From the NCBI GenBank assembly GCA_041399065.1, contig JAWKTN010000008.1, forward strand, positions 372,001 to 436,000: a stretch of DNA of 64,000 nt, in the 5' to 3' direction. The number at the start of each line of letters is the position of its first letter. The first letter of the stretch is position 1. A model generated the notes under the pieces. It was not told the DNA's origin. It saw nothing but the letters and a program-made list of their open reading frames with translations, and ran no database searches. The position numbers and the translations under genes were made by a program. Shown here piece by piece: positions 44,499 through 53,963 of this stretch. This DNA comes from JAGQPD01 sp020426865. GTDB taxonomy: Bacteria; Planctomycetota; Planctomycetia; Pirellulales; Pirellulaceae.

Positions 44499-47114
44499 CT
44501 AGTGAATCTGTGCGGGCAGATCCTCAGCTGGCCGAAACGTGTTAACGTGAAGTCGACCTGAATCGACAACTGCCGAAACAGCACCATGCCTGCCGGTATG
44601 GAGGATAGAAGGGGTCGGCTGCAGTCCGCTGTGAGACGCTATGATGTCAATCCATTCGTCGTGACTGGAAGCATCGCCGCTGATAACGACGTGTTGGGGA
44701 CGGCTCCATTGGATGACACGAAACGGATCGCTGCGTGTGCTGCCGTGGTGAGGGGCCATGATCAAGTGATAGGGTGTGGTAGGATGCTTCAATAAGCGGT
44801 CGAGCCCAGCCCCTTCGAGGTCGCCTGGGAGCAGTATCCGCTGGTCCTGGCAGGTGATCGCGACGACCAGGCTTAGCGAATTATCTGTCTCCTCCCAATC
44901 GTGAATTGGCGGCGGAACAATTGCCTGGACGGTCGCACCGCATTCGGGAAACAGGTTTGAGCTTCGTTCCAGTACGTTGATTTCGACGTGGTGTTCTCTC
45001 AGTGCCGCGGCGACAGACCGCAAGCTGTCGTTGCAGCTCCAATCGAGATGTCGGGTCGTGTAGACGGTGCCGACGGGAAATCTTTCCAAGAGCCCGGGGA
45101 TCGCGTTGTAATGATCGGCGTCAGCATGGGATAGAACGATGGCCTTAATGTTACTGATGCGACGATGCCAGAGAAACCGTGCGATACGTTGAACGGTAAA
45201 CTGAGGATCCCCCATCGCACCAGCGTCATACAGCACGACGGAGCCATCGGGCAATTCCAGTGCCACGCATGTGCCATGTCCCACGGCAAGAAAGGTCGCC
45301 GTCAATTTGCCTTGTCGGTTGTCTGTTAATCGTCGGTCTGTAATCACGGAATCGGCAATGAGCCAGACGCCGGCCAGGACGATGAGGGCGATCCGCATAC
45401 GCGGGGGGCGAAGCAATAGCTGGATCGCCAGCAGTGAGTAAAAACCGGTGATCCCCCCAACTGTTGGGCCAGTGACCCACCAGTGTCCCAGCGGGACCTG
45501 GGCTGCTTGCTGGACGGTCGTGTCGAGAATCCACAAACTGACGTCACACATCCTGCTGCAGGCCGCGGCAAGCGGTGGAAGAAGCCAACCAAACAGGAGC
45601 ACACCGAAGCCGGTAAGTAATGCGGTTGCCATCGGAATCCAAAGCACGACATTCAGCAACAGGGCAATCGGCGAGACAATGTGCCAACGGTACATGACCA
45701 ATGGCAAGGTCACGGCTGTCACGACGCAGCTCGCCAGGAACAGTTCCCCACTACGATGAGCGACAAGTCGCCAAGTGCGGGAGAACACGCCGGCACTCCG
45801 CCGGACAAGGCGCCGGACCGGATCGTCCGACGCGAATCCGTGCCACCTGGGCGCGAACGCTGCCAGCGCCCCAACCGCCAAAAACGACAACTGAGCGCCG
45901 GTTTGAAACAGCTGGCAGGGGTTAAATGCCAAGACCAGGATGGCTGCCAACGACAACGAATTAAAGGCCGACGCCTGCCGACGGATAATCCAGCCCAAAC
46001 AGACGACGCAGATCAGCACGGACGCGCGGACGACCGGTGCTCGCGCCATCGTGAGCGCAGCGTACAGCATCGTCATAAGGATAATCACGACGTACGCTTT
46101 TCGGCGGGAAAAGATCTGCAATCGCGCCACGCGAAACATCACCGCCCCTAGGATCGCGACGTGCAACCCTGAAATCGCCAACAGATGAATCGTACCGGTC
46201 ACGAGAAAGGCATCGATCTGCTCGGACTGCAACTGCTCCCGCGTCCCCAGCAGCACTGCCCCAGCCAGTCCGCTTCGTTCCGGACTGAGGTGACGCCATA
46301 GGAGTCCGTTGCATTCAGCTCGCATCCGGCGAATGATGGCTGCGACCGTCATCGTGGAGCCGCGGTTGATGCGCATTAAGCACGAGGGATAGACGGCGGT
46401 AAGCCGCGTGAGATTGCGATCACTGCGTGCATATTCGAGTCCCGACGGCTCACCGGGATTGCTGGGAGCGGACGGACGACGCGCTCGGGCGAATACTTGA
46501 TAATCGTCGCCCGGGTAGGCATCCAATAAGTCGCCTTGAACCGTTAATAGCGCGCGACCATCGGCAGGCTGCCATCGTTGTCCATTCCGCACCGACAAGA
46601 TTTGAACTCGTAACCGAATCTCATCCGGTAGAAGATACGTCGGTAACGCACGATCATGTCGGCCGGTGCCCACGCAACGCAATGGGGTATCGAGGATCCG
46701 TACCCGCAGGCACGCTGGCCGCGGTTCTTCGTCCAGCGAAAACGCCAATTCCTTCGGCGAGTAATCGTGCCAGCAATGATGATGCCACATCCCAGAGATG
46801 CATGCGACTGACAGCAAAATGCTCCAACCTGCCGCCATGGCAAACCCATGGCGGATCAACAGCAGCCATGCCAGCCACGCGACAGCCGTACCTGTCCCCC
46901 ACATTTTTGGTGGCAGGTGGCAATAGCGATCGATAAGGATGCCCGCGCACACCGCGAGCAACAAGATTACGAATGGTTGTGGTGATGCGAGCCACGACGT
47001 CCGCCCTAACTCGCTCTTTACGCCACGTTCCGTAAAGCTTTTCCGAGCGTCGCTCAATTGTGGGATTCCTTTCGAGCTGCTGTGAAGTTTCGGCGAATTC
47101 CTCGCGCCCCCCAT
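44499..47114 (-). CDS. comEC: ComEC/Rec2 family DNA-import channel with metallo-beta-lactamase domain
   Basis: 871 residues. N-terminal membrane helices (FVILLLAVCAGILIDRYCHL) and an OB-like segment (PACLRVRILDTPLRCVG) precede the competence core (HLLAISGLHVAILGAVMFRVAR, VRASVLICVVCLGWIIRR), more helices, and a C-terminal metallo-beta-lactamase domain (FLAVGHGTCVALELPDGSVVLYDAG, SHADADHYNAIPGL near 660, LPGDLEGAG, MAPHHGSTRSD). ComEC takes single-stranded DNA across the inner membrane in natural transformation; the MBL domain is thought to degrade the other strand. Other competence genes are not in the window. Confidence 0.94.
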   Translation of the reverse strand: MGGARNSPKLHSSSKGIPQLSDARKSFTERGVKSELGRTSWLASPQPFVILLLAVCAGILIDRYCHLPPKMWGTGTAVAWLAWLLLIRHGFAMAAGWSILLSVACISGMWHHHCWHDYSPKELAFSLDEEPRPACLRVRILDTPLRCVGTGRHDRALPTYLLPDEIRLRVQILSVRNGQRWQPADGRALLTVQGDLLDAYPGDDYQVFARARRPSAPSNPGEPSGLEYARSDRNLTRLTAVYPSCLMRINRGSTMTVAAIIRRMRAECNGLLWRHLSPERSGLAGAVLLGTREQLQSEQIDAFLVTGTIHLLAISGLHVAILGAVMFRVARLQIFSRRKAYVVIILMTMLYAALTMARAPVVRASVLICVVCLGWIIRRQASAFNSLSLAAILVLAFNPCQLFQTGAQLSFLAVGALAAFAPRWHGFASDDPVRRLVRRSAGVFSRTWRLVAHRSGELFLASCVVTAVTLPLVMYRWHIVSPIALLLNVVLWIPMATALLTGFGVLLFGWLLPPLAAACSRMCDVSLWILDTTVQQAAQVPLGHWWVTGPTVGGITGFYSLLAIQLLLRPPRMRIALIVLAGVWLIADSVITDRRLTDNRQGKLTATFLAVGHGTCVALELPDGSVVLYDAGAMGDPQFTVQRIARFLWHRRISNIKAIVLSHADADHYNAIPGLLERFPVGTVYTTRHLDWSCNDSLRSVAAALREHHVEINVLERSSNLFPECGATVQAIVPPPIHDWEETDNSLSLVVAITCQDQRILLPGDLEGAGLDRLLKHPTTPYHLIMAPHHGSTRSDPFRVIQWSRPQHVVISGDASSHDEWIDIIASHSGLQPTPSILHTGRHGAVSAVVDSGRLHVNTFRPAEDLPAQIH

Positions 47115-47421
47115 CAGGCAATGTTGCCATTGTAGCGAGTTGCCACTTCAATGATGTCGCTGGGCGGCCAGGGCGAGTCGAAACCTGCCCGATGTTGCGG
47201 CAGTTCGCACGCGCCTTGGGCAGTGACACTTTGCCTTGGGCACGGACATTGTCGCAATTGTTTGAGCTTTCACTGCGAAATCGGCCGAAAAACGGGCTCT
47301 TGCCGCAGGATTTCAGCCAGCAGGCATTTGGCTTGCAATGTGGAACGAGTTTTGCTGCATCAGGACGCAAACCCCGAAGCCAGGTAGGGATCTATTTACA
47401 ACAGAGAGGTAGGGAGAGCAG
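47115..47421. other. Intergenic region between divergent comEC and an unknown gene
   Basis: About 306 bases. A short direct repeat (GCCTTGGGCA at about 47212 and 47231) is the only structure seen. It should hold promoters for both flanking genes. Confidence 0.45.
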
Positions 47422-47781
47422 ATGATTTCAAAGGCGAAAGATTTTAAGGTAACTGTTGACTCGCATGTTTCACCGACGTTAATCGAAGCCTTGCGTCGTC
47501 CGAACAAGGCACATACCGCCACGGGCAACCGCATTGCCCGACGATACAACGCCATGTTTGATCCGTCGGGTGCTTTTGACATTGTCACCGAGCTGATGAC
47601 CGTGGAAGTGGAGACGACGGCGAACATGGCTTCGGCGATCGATCGATTGGCCGATGTTCCTGGACGCGTCTATGTGGCTGTGACCAACCGCGAGGGGATC
47701 GACGAAACGCTGAGAATTGCCAGCGGCAGCCGCGTCGGCGTAATGGACCCGCAGGGAAATATTTTACGGGAAAGTTGTTAA
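47422..47781 (+). CDS. Small protein of unknown family
   Basis: 119 residues with a good ribosome site (GGGAGAG before ATG 47422). Soluble-looking alpha/beta composition (VTVDSHVSPTLIEALRRPNKAH, VYVAVTNREGIDETLRIA, VGVMDPQGN). No signal peptide, helix or known motif. Freestanding, with its own upstream region; I do not recognise it. Confidence 0.65.
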   Translation: MISKAKDFKVTVDSHVSPTLIEALRRPNKAHTATGNRIARRYNAMFDPSGAFDIVTELMTVEVETTANMASAIDRLADVPGRVYVAVTNREGIDETLRIASGSRVGVMDPQGNILRESC

Positions 47782-48072
47782 TATTGGATGGAAGTTATCG
47801 GTTTTCTCGATGGCAAAGTGACGGCATTGGCCTATCGACGCTGCGGGCTGCGGACCTGTGAGATTCCAAATCTCGGGACGGCCCGTTTCGTCGGTCTCCG
47901 GAGGCAGTCCCAGCGACACGAATTTGTAGAGCGGCCGGCCGTTGGCGGTCAAGAGTGAGCATTGGGTGTCGTAACTCGCGATGGCGACTATAATGGAGCG
48001 TTTGCACGTTGCGATGGATGTCGCGGCGGAACACGGCAATCGTCCTCTAACCATCGCGTGAATTCATAGCTT

Positions 48073-51000
48073 ATGACACAGTTCAAAAGGTTGCTCGCCG
48101 CCAATCGGGGCGAGATTGCCATTCGTATCTTTCGTAGTGCCCATGAGCTGGGTATCCGCACCGTGGCGATGTTTTCGCACGAGGATCGTTATGCACTTCA
48201 TCGTTTCAAGGCCGACGAAGCGTATTCGGTGGGGACGAAGGGTGAACCGATCCAGGCGTACCTGAAGATTGGCAACATCATTGAATTGGCCAAGCGACAT
48301 CAAATTGATGCGATTCACCCCGGCTATGGTTTTTTATCGGAGAACGCGGAATTTGCGTCGGCATGTGCCGATGCCGGTATATGTTTTGTCGGGCCGACAC
48401 CTCAGACGCTCCGCCAGCTGGGAGACAAAGTCACGGCGCGCAAAATTGCCGAACGAGCGGGCGTTCCGGTGCTGGGCGGAAGCGGACAAGCGATCGTCGA
48501 CGCGTCATCGGGAGCTCAAATGGCACAGCAATTGGGGTACCCGGTCATTCTCAAAGCCGCGCATGGTGGTGGCGGTCGAGGGATGCGGGTTGTTCGCGAG
48601 CCGAAGGAATTTGCCGACGCCTTTGATGCCGCTCGGCGTGAGTCCCTGACTGCGTTCGGCAGCCCGGACGTATTCCTGGAAAAGTTTGTTCAGCGGGCAC
48701 GGCATATCGAAGTCCAACTGCTGGGTGACAGCCACGGCAACCTGATCCACTTGTACGAACGAGACTGTTCCGTGCAACGTCGTCATCAGAAGGTGGTCGA
48801 AATTGCACCGGCACCACGGCTGGCTACACAGCTGCGCGATGCGTTGTGCGACGCGGCGATCAAGATTGGCCAGCAAGTTCGCTACCAGAACGCGGGCACG
48901 GTCGAGTTTCTTGTTGACGATGATACGAATGAATACTTTTTTATCGAAGTCAATCCTCGGATCCAAGTCGAGCATACGGTTACCGAAGAGGTGACCGGGG
49001 TCGATCTGGTGCGATCGCAGATCTTAGTTGCTCAGGGAGCGCCACTGGGGGACGCGAGGATCGATCTGCCTGGCCAGTCGAGCGTGCAGACCAACGGATA
49101 CGCGATTCAATGTCGCGTGACCACCGAGGATCCGTCGAACAGTTTTATGCCCGACTACGGTCGCATGACGCATTATCGTTCGGCCAGCGGAATGGGGATT
49201 CGATTGGATGCCGGTTCCGCATTTTCTGGAGCGGTCGTTTATCCGTTTTACGATTCGTTACTGGTAAAGGTGACTGCCTGGGCGCGGAAGTTTGACGAGG
49301 CGGCGGTACGGGTGGAGCGGTGCCTGCAGGAATTTCGTGTTCGGGGCGTAAAGACCAACATCCCTTTTCTGATCAAGTTGGTCATGCATCCGACGTTCAT
49401 GTCCGGAGCGTGTCACACGCGATTTATCGATGAGACGCCCGAGCTGTTCCAATTTCCCCGACGCCGCGATCGTGCGACGCGACTCTTGCGATACCTGGCA
49501 GAGACGACGGTCAACGGAAACCCGCTGGTCGCCGGCCAGCCCAAGGCGACCAGGAGGGAACCGGCATGGACACCGCAGTTGACGGATGAACCGCTTGTCC
49601 CCGCAGGAATGAAGCAGCGGTTGACGCAAATGGGTGCAGAGAAATTTTCGCGATGGATTCGCGAAAACGATGCGTTGTTGATCACCGACACGACGTTGAG
49701 AGACGCTCATCAGTCACTGTTGGCAACGAGATTGCGGACGTTCGATATCTTGAAGATCGCCGATGCCTATGCGCGGTTGTTGCCCGGACTGTTTTCGCTC
49801 GAGATGTGGGGAGGGGCCACTTTCGACACGTCCATGCGATTTCTAAAGGAATGCCCGTGGCAACGGTTGGCCGATGTCCGCGCAGCCGTGCCGAACATTC
49901 TCCTGCAGATGCTGCTTCGCGCCGCCAACGCCGTCGGTTATACGAACTACCCCGACAATGTCGTCGTCGAATTCGTTCGTGAAGCCAGTCAGGCGGGAAT
50001 TGATGTCTTTCGCGTCTTTGATGCACTGAATTGGACGGAGAATATGCGCGTAGCCATGGATGCGATCGTCGAAAGTGGCGCGATCTGTGAAGCCGCTATC
50101 TGCTATACCGGCGATATTACCGACCCCAAACGTACCAAGTATTCGCTCAAGTATTACGTAGAACTGGCCAAAGAACTGGAAAACATGGGGGCCCATATTC
50201 TGGCGATCAAGGATATGGCCGGCCTCTGTAAGCCATTCGCTGCGCAACGCCTGGTGCGTGCCCTTCGCGACGAAATTGGCTTGCCGATCCATTTCCATAC
50301 GCACGATACTTCCGGCATGCAGGCCGCCGCCATCTTGAATGCTGCCGGAGAAGGTCTCGATGTCGCTGACGCATGCATGGCTCCACTCTCCGGCGGCACC
50401 TCGCAAGTGAATCTGAACACTCTGGTCGAGTCGCTGCGACATTCGCCGCATGACACCCAATTGCCCGGCCATTTCCTCGACGCAATTGCTGAATACTGGC
50501 GTGAAGCTCGTGAGTTTTACACACCGTTCGAAAGCCCTGTTCTACCAGCCGGTGCCGACCTTTATGAGCACGAAATGCCCGGAGGACAATACACGAATCT
50601 GTTCCAGCAAGCGCGCGCTTTGGGACTCGCCGATCGCTGGACCGAGGTCTGTCGTGTCTACGCAGACGTTAATCAGTTGCTTGGGGATATCGTCAAAGTC
50701 ACTCCCACTTCCAAGGCCGTCGGCGACCTTGCACTGTTTCTGATCGCAAATGACATGTCAGCCAATGACGTCGTCGAAGGTACGCGCGAAGTGTCTTATC
50801 CGCAATCGGTGATTGATCTGCTCAGCGGTCGAATGGGGCAAAACCCCGGTGGTTTTCCCAGCAACGTCCAGCAGAGAATCCTGCACGGTCGGAAACCCCT
50901 CCCCGGTCGCGCCGGGGAACAACTTCCCGTCGTCGATTTTGCAGACATCGCCAAAGAGATCGAGCCGGTCCTCGAACATCCGCCGTCAGCGACTGACGTT

Positions 51001-51519
51001 ATGTCCTATTTGATGTATCCCCAGGTGTGGAAAGAGTTCATCCAACATGTGAAGTCCTACGGCGATACGAGTATCCTCCCCACGCCCGCTTTCTTTTACG
51101 GTTTGGAACCCGGCGAAGAAGTTGCCGTCGACATCGAAAAAGGGAAAACGCTGATCATCAAGTTCCTCACCGTCGGCGATTTGCACGAAGATGGTCGACG
51201 GACCGTCTTCTTCGAACTGAATGGTCAACCCCGTGAAATCAGTGTCCGCGATCATGCCTTCGAAGCGGATGCCTCCGAAAGTCACAAAGCCGATCCGAAC
51301 GATGCGACACACGTCGCCGCTTCCATGCCCGGCATGGTTGTCAATGTAGCGGTTAGTGTCGGACAAGAGGTCAACAAGTCCCAAGCACTTGTGATGTTGG
51401 AGGCCATGAAAATGCAAACCACGATCACGTCCGATCGCGATGGCCGAGTCGCCGAAATCCTCGTTAAACCAGGGAAACAAGTCGAGGCGGGCGATCTGCT
51501 GATGGTCATCGAGGAATAA
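48073..51519 (+). CDS. pyc: Pyruvate carboxylase
   Basis: 1148 residues, full length. It carboxylates pyruvate to oxaloacetate using ATP and biotin, feeding the citric acid cycle and gluconeogenesis. Domains in order: biotin carboxylase (1-450; HPGYGFLSENA, ATP-grasp GGGGRGMR, EVNPRIQVEHTVTE); carboxyltransferase (about 530-820; DTTLRDAHQSLLATRLR, the catalytic IKDMAGLCKP lysine, metal-binding HFHTHDTSG); and a C-terminal biotinyl domain with Lys1113 in EAMKMQ. It supports mdh functionally. A terminator-like hairpin follows. Confidence 0.97.
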   Translation: MTQFKRLLAANRGEIAIRIFRSAHELGIRTVAMFSHEDRYALHRFKADEAYSVGTKGEPIQAYLKIGNIIELAKRHQIDAIHPGYGFLSENAEFASACADAGICFVGPTPQTLRQLGDKVTARKIAERAGVPVLGGSGQAIVDASSGAQMAQQLGYPVILKAAHGGGGRGMRVVREPKEFADAFDAARRESLTAFGSPDVFLEKFVQRARHIEVQLLGDSHGNLIHLYERDCSVQRRHQKVVEIAPAPRLATQLRDALCDAAIKIGQQVRYQNAGTVEFLVDDDTNEYFFIEVNPRIQVEHTVTEEVTGVDLVRSQILVAQGAPLGDARIDLPGQSSVQTNGYAIQCRVTTEDPSNSFMPDYGRMTHYRSASGMGIRLDAGSAFSGAVVYPFYDSLLVKVTAWARKFDEAAVRVERCLQEFRVRGVKTNIPFLIKLVMHPTFMSGACHTRFIDETPELFQFPRRRDRATRLLRYLAETTVNGNPLVAGQPKATRREPAWTPQLTDEPLVPAGMKQRLTQMGAEKFSRWIRENDALLITDTTLRDAHQSLLATRLRTFDILKIADAYARLLPGLFSLEMWGGATFDTSMRFLKECPWQRLADVRAAVPNILLQMLLRAANAVGYTNYPDNVVVEFVREASQAGIDVFRVFDALNWTENMRVAMDAIVESGAICEAAICYTGDITDPKRTKYSLKYYVELAKELENMGAHILAIKDMAGLCKPFAAQRLVRALRDEIGLPIHFHTHDTSGMQAAAILNAAGEGLDVADACMAPLSGGTSQVNLNTLVESLRHSPHDTQLPGHFLDAIAEYWREAREFYTPFESPVLPAGADLYEHEMPGGQYTNLFQQARALGLADRWTEVCRVYADVNQLLGDIVKVTPTSKAVGDLALFLIANDMSANDVVEGTREVSYPQSVIDLLSGRMGQNPGGFPSNVQQRILHGRKPLPGRAGEQLPVVDFADIAKEIEPVLEHPPSATDVMSYLMYPQVWKEFIQHVKSYGDTSILPTPAFFYGLEPGEEVAVDIEKGKTLIIKFLTVGDLHEDGRRTVFFELNGQPREISVRDHAFEADASESHKADPNDATHVAASMPGMVVNVAVSVGQEVNKSQALVMLEAMKMQTTITSDRDGRVAEILVKPGKQVEAGDLLMVIEE

Positions 51520-51551
51520 CCGACGCCGATTCAGACACCCCGCAAGAAAAA

Positions 51552-51584
51552 CGCCCAATACCTTGTGGTTCGAGGTATCGGGCG
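51552..51584. terminator. Bidirectional terminator between pyc and glutathione peroxidase
   Basis: CGCCCAATACC (51552-51562) pairs with GGTATCGGGCG (51574-51584) with one mismatch and an 11-base loop. An A-rich run precedes it and GTTTGT follows. It lies between two convergent genes and fits termination of both. Confidence 0.75.
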
Positions 51585-51667
51585 GTTTGTGACACGCAAC
51601 TACGCTTTCAGCCGCGAACGAATATGCTTCGTAGCCAGGGCAGCGTTCAGCGGAGCTATCCGCGGAG

Positions 51668-52300
51668 TTATTTCCGCTGTAGTTCGCTTTCGATCTTACT
51701 GGTTACCTCCGCAGCATCCGGTTTGGTACGAGGGGCGAAGCGAGCCACGACGTTGCCGTGTCGGTCGATGAGGAACTTCTCGAAATTCCAGCTAATGTCG
51801 CCGGTGCCCACCGGTTCGGCCGACACCGATTTCAAGTACTTGTACAGATCACAGGCCTGGTCGCCGTTGACTTCAACCTTCGAAAACATGTCGAACGTCA
51901 CACCGTAGTTTTCGGTGCAAAACGACTTGATCTCTTTTTCGTCGGCGGGTTCTTGCCCGCGGAATTGATTGCATGGAAATCCGAGGATCACAAACCCCTG
52001 GTCGGCGTAGGTTTGATAGAGTTCTTGCAGCTCTTTATACTGTGGCGTTAAACCGCATTTGCTGGCGGTGTTCACAACCATCACGACCTTACCTTGATAG
52101 TCGCCCAGATTGGTCTCCTTACCGTCGATATTCCTCATGCTGAATTTCAGTGCTGCTCCTGTCTCTTCGGCGGCCCGTGAGGGGACAGCCCAAGCGGCGG
52201 CGATGGAAACCATCAGTGTCATAACCCAGAACGAATTGGAGGGGAAGTAGCGGGACGACTGCGTTGGGAAACGCAGTTGCGGCAGACGCGATTGATTCAT
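51668..52300 (-). CDS. Exported glutathione peroxidase-family thiol peroxidase
   Basis: 210 residues. An N-terminal signal segment (FWVMTLMVSIAAAWAVPSRAA) suggests export. The thioredoxin-fold core has the peroxidatic Cys82 (NTASKCGLTPQY), Gln112 (CNQFRGQEP), Trp171 and Asn172 (WNFEKFL), the catalytic tetrad; Cys128 (SFCTENYG) is a candidate resolving cysteine, favouring a thioredoxin-type reductant over glutathione. It reduces hydroperoxides. AAGGAG precedes the ATG. Confidence 0.94.
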   Translation of the reverse strand: MNQSRLPQLRFPTQSSRYFPSNSFWVMTLMVSIAAAWAVPSRAAEETGAALKFSMRNIDGKETNLGDYQGKVVMVVNTASKCGLTPQYKELQELYQTYADQGFVILGFPCNQFRGQEPADEKEIKSFCTENYGVTFDMFSKVEVNGDQACDLYKYLKSVSAEPVGTGDISWNFEKFLIDRHGNVVARFAPRTKPDAAEVTSKIESELQRK

Positions 52301-52479
52301 GCGCGAATTCTCCTTTGTAATGGTGGGAAAGACGTGTTATGGCAATGGCTGCGGTGAGCCATCCCGACGCCAGTCCTCAGATTATAGGCGGAGAGTATTT
52401 CGCGGACGAGTCCCAAACCGGTTTTATTTCACCGGACGGGTGGGATGGCGGTCCATGGCCTCCACCGCCCGGAGATTCA

Positions 52480-53832
52480 TTATTTGAATGCATCCGAGAG
52501 TGAGACGTTGAAGTCAAAGAAGTTGAGCAGCACGTTGGAAAACTGTTCCTGTGGTTTGAAGTGCAACATCACCACATCCTCGGGCTGAATCAGAATCCGC
52601 TCATTCACGTCGTGCATAGCCTTGACCAAGTCGACGCGGATCGGCAATTGTTGACCATTGGCCAGTCGGCGGAGGATGATTACTCGAGTGGGAGGGACGA
52701 TATTACCCGGGCCAGCACCCGCCCGGAAAACGGCAACACCACTGGAACCGCCAGGACCGCCGGTCGAGCCATTGGCCAGTGCGATGGCTTCGATCACGTC
52801 CAGGTCATGGTCTCTAGGAAGCGGGATGGAGCCACCAGGCAGCAGGCCACCGGTATAAAACACGTCTTCAATCCGCGGTTCGACATAGACCACGTCGCCA
52901 TCGTTGAGGACGATGTCTTGTTGGCTAAAGGGGATCGGGTCACAGCTGCGTATTTTGAGCGGAATGCAGATCCGTTCCTTGCAACCCATGGACGTAAACG
53001 CGTCGTGTGGGTTCTCGCAATTCTGCAATAGGCTACCGGCTGCCTGAAACGCCACTTCCGACGATTGCCCGCTGCGCAGGACCCAGACCTTATTGTGAGC
53101 ATCTATGCCGGGGAGACCACCGGTGACCGTCAGCGCGTGCAAGACGTCATTCTCAAATGTGGGCAAGTCAACGACTTCGCCATGCCCTTTCTTGGTGTAA
53201 ATGGTGGCGTCTTTTCGCAACATCGTGGGGATATCGGTCTGCGAATCTTCACGGACCACCAAAATGCGATGAACGCGGGCCCGAACGAGACTTACCAAAA
53301 CTCGCTCGCGCCCTTCCTGGATCAACTCCTTCTTCACATACGCTTCGCCAATTGCCTTCCGCGCGTCGGCCAACGTCATGCCCGCAACTTGTACTGGATC
53401 GACCAAGGGGACTGGAATTGTGCCATCGACCTGCACCTCCATCGGCACACCCATTGATGGGCTTTCCAGGGAACCATTGGCCGGATAATACCCTTCGTTG
53501 ATGGAACGCTGGTAGACCATCGGCGCTGCATCCTGTTGGGGTGGAAGAATGCTATGCACGTATACGCCGATCGTATCGCCGGGTGCGATCATATGCGTGG
53601 CGGGAGGCGTCTGCCCCAGTAACGCATAGTTGATTGGAACGAGATCCGACCGAGTCTCCGCGAGAAATACCTCCGGCACTCTCGTTGCCGGAACCGCGTG
53701 TTTGGCGGACGATATGGCACAGCCGAATTGCGTCGCCATCAGCAATGCTATGGCCGAAAAAGCCGTCCACAACACTTCCACCAAAGGGCGCGGGGACAAC
53801 CGATGATTCTCGCCACGTTCTGTTGTCTTCAT
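52480..53832 (-). CDS. Polysaccharide export lipoprotein (Wza-like, SLBB domains)
   Basis: 450 residues from the ATG at 53832. The signal region ends in a lipobox-like FGC. The polysaccharide-export N-domain follows (HMIAPGDTIGVYVHSILPP, VQVDGTIPVPLVDPVQVAGMTLADARKAI), then two SLBB-type beta-grasp regions (LHALTVTGGLPGIDAHNKVWVLR and NDGDVVYVEPRIEDVFYTGGLLPGG). Such outer-membrane proteins form the export channel for capsule or exopolysaccharide. No glycosyltransferases are adjacent, so the product is unknown. Confidence 0.9.
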   Translation of the reverse strand: MKTTERGENHRLSPRPLVEVLWTAFSAIALLMATQFGCAISSAKHAVPATRVPEVFLAETRSDLVPINYALLGQTPPATHMIAPGDTIGVYVHSILPPQQDAAPMVYQRSINEGYYPANGSLESPSMGVPMEVQVDGTIPVPLVDPVQVAGMTLADARKAIGEAYVKKELIQEGRERVLVSLVRARVHRILVVREDSQTDIPTMLRKDATIYTKKGHGEVVDLPTFENDVLHALTVTGGLPGIDAHNKVWVLRSGQSSEVAFQAAGSLLQNCENPHDAFTSMGCKERICIPLKIRSCDPIPFSQQDIVLNDGDVVYVEPRIEDVFYTGGLLPGGSIPLPRDHDLDVIEAIALANGSTGGPGGSSGVAVFRAGAGPGNIVPPTRVIILRRLANGQQLPIRVDLVKAMHDVNERILIQPEDVVMLHFKPQEQFSNVLLNFFDFNVSLSDAFK

Positions 53833-53911
53833 AACATGTCTTTCACATCGAGGCCAACGTCCAGTCTCGTTTGACCGCGATATCATTGCCTCTTAGTCGT
53901 GGTGGTAAGTA

Positions 53912-53953
53912 GGGACACCATTGCCTGGTGTTGGGACACCATTGCCTGGTGTT
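53912..53953. repeat. Tandem 21-bp repeat containing a hairpin
   Basis: Two perfect copies (53912-53932 and 53933-53953) of GGGACACCATTGCCTGGTGTT. Each has an ACACCA-TTGCC-TGGTGT hairpin. It lies between two minus-strand genes, just after the second lipoprotein gene's stop. Confidence 0.9.
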
Positions 53954-53963
53954 GAACGGTTGG

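Noticed and set aside
46654..47370. 238-codon minus-strand frame
   Set aside because: Overlaps the 5' part of comEC in another frame and continues upstream; translation has no domain and comEC is certain.
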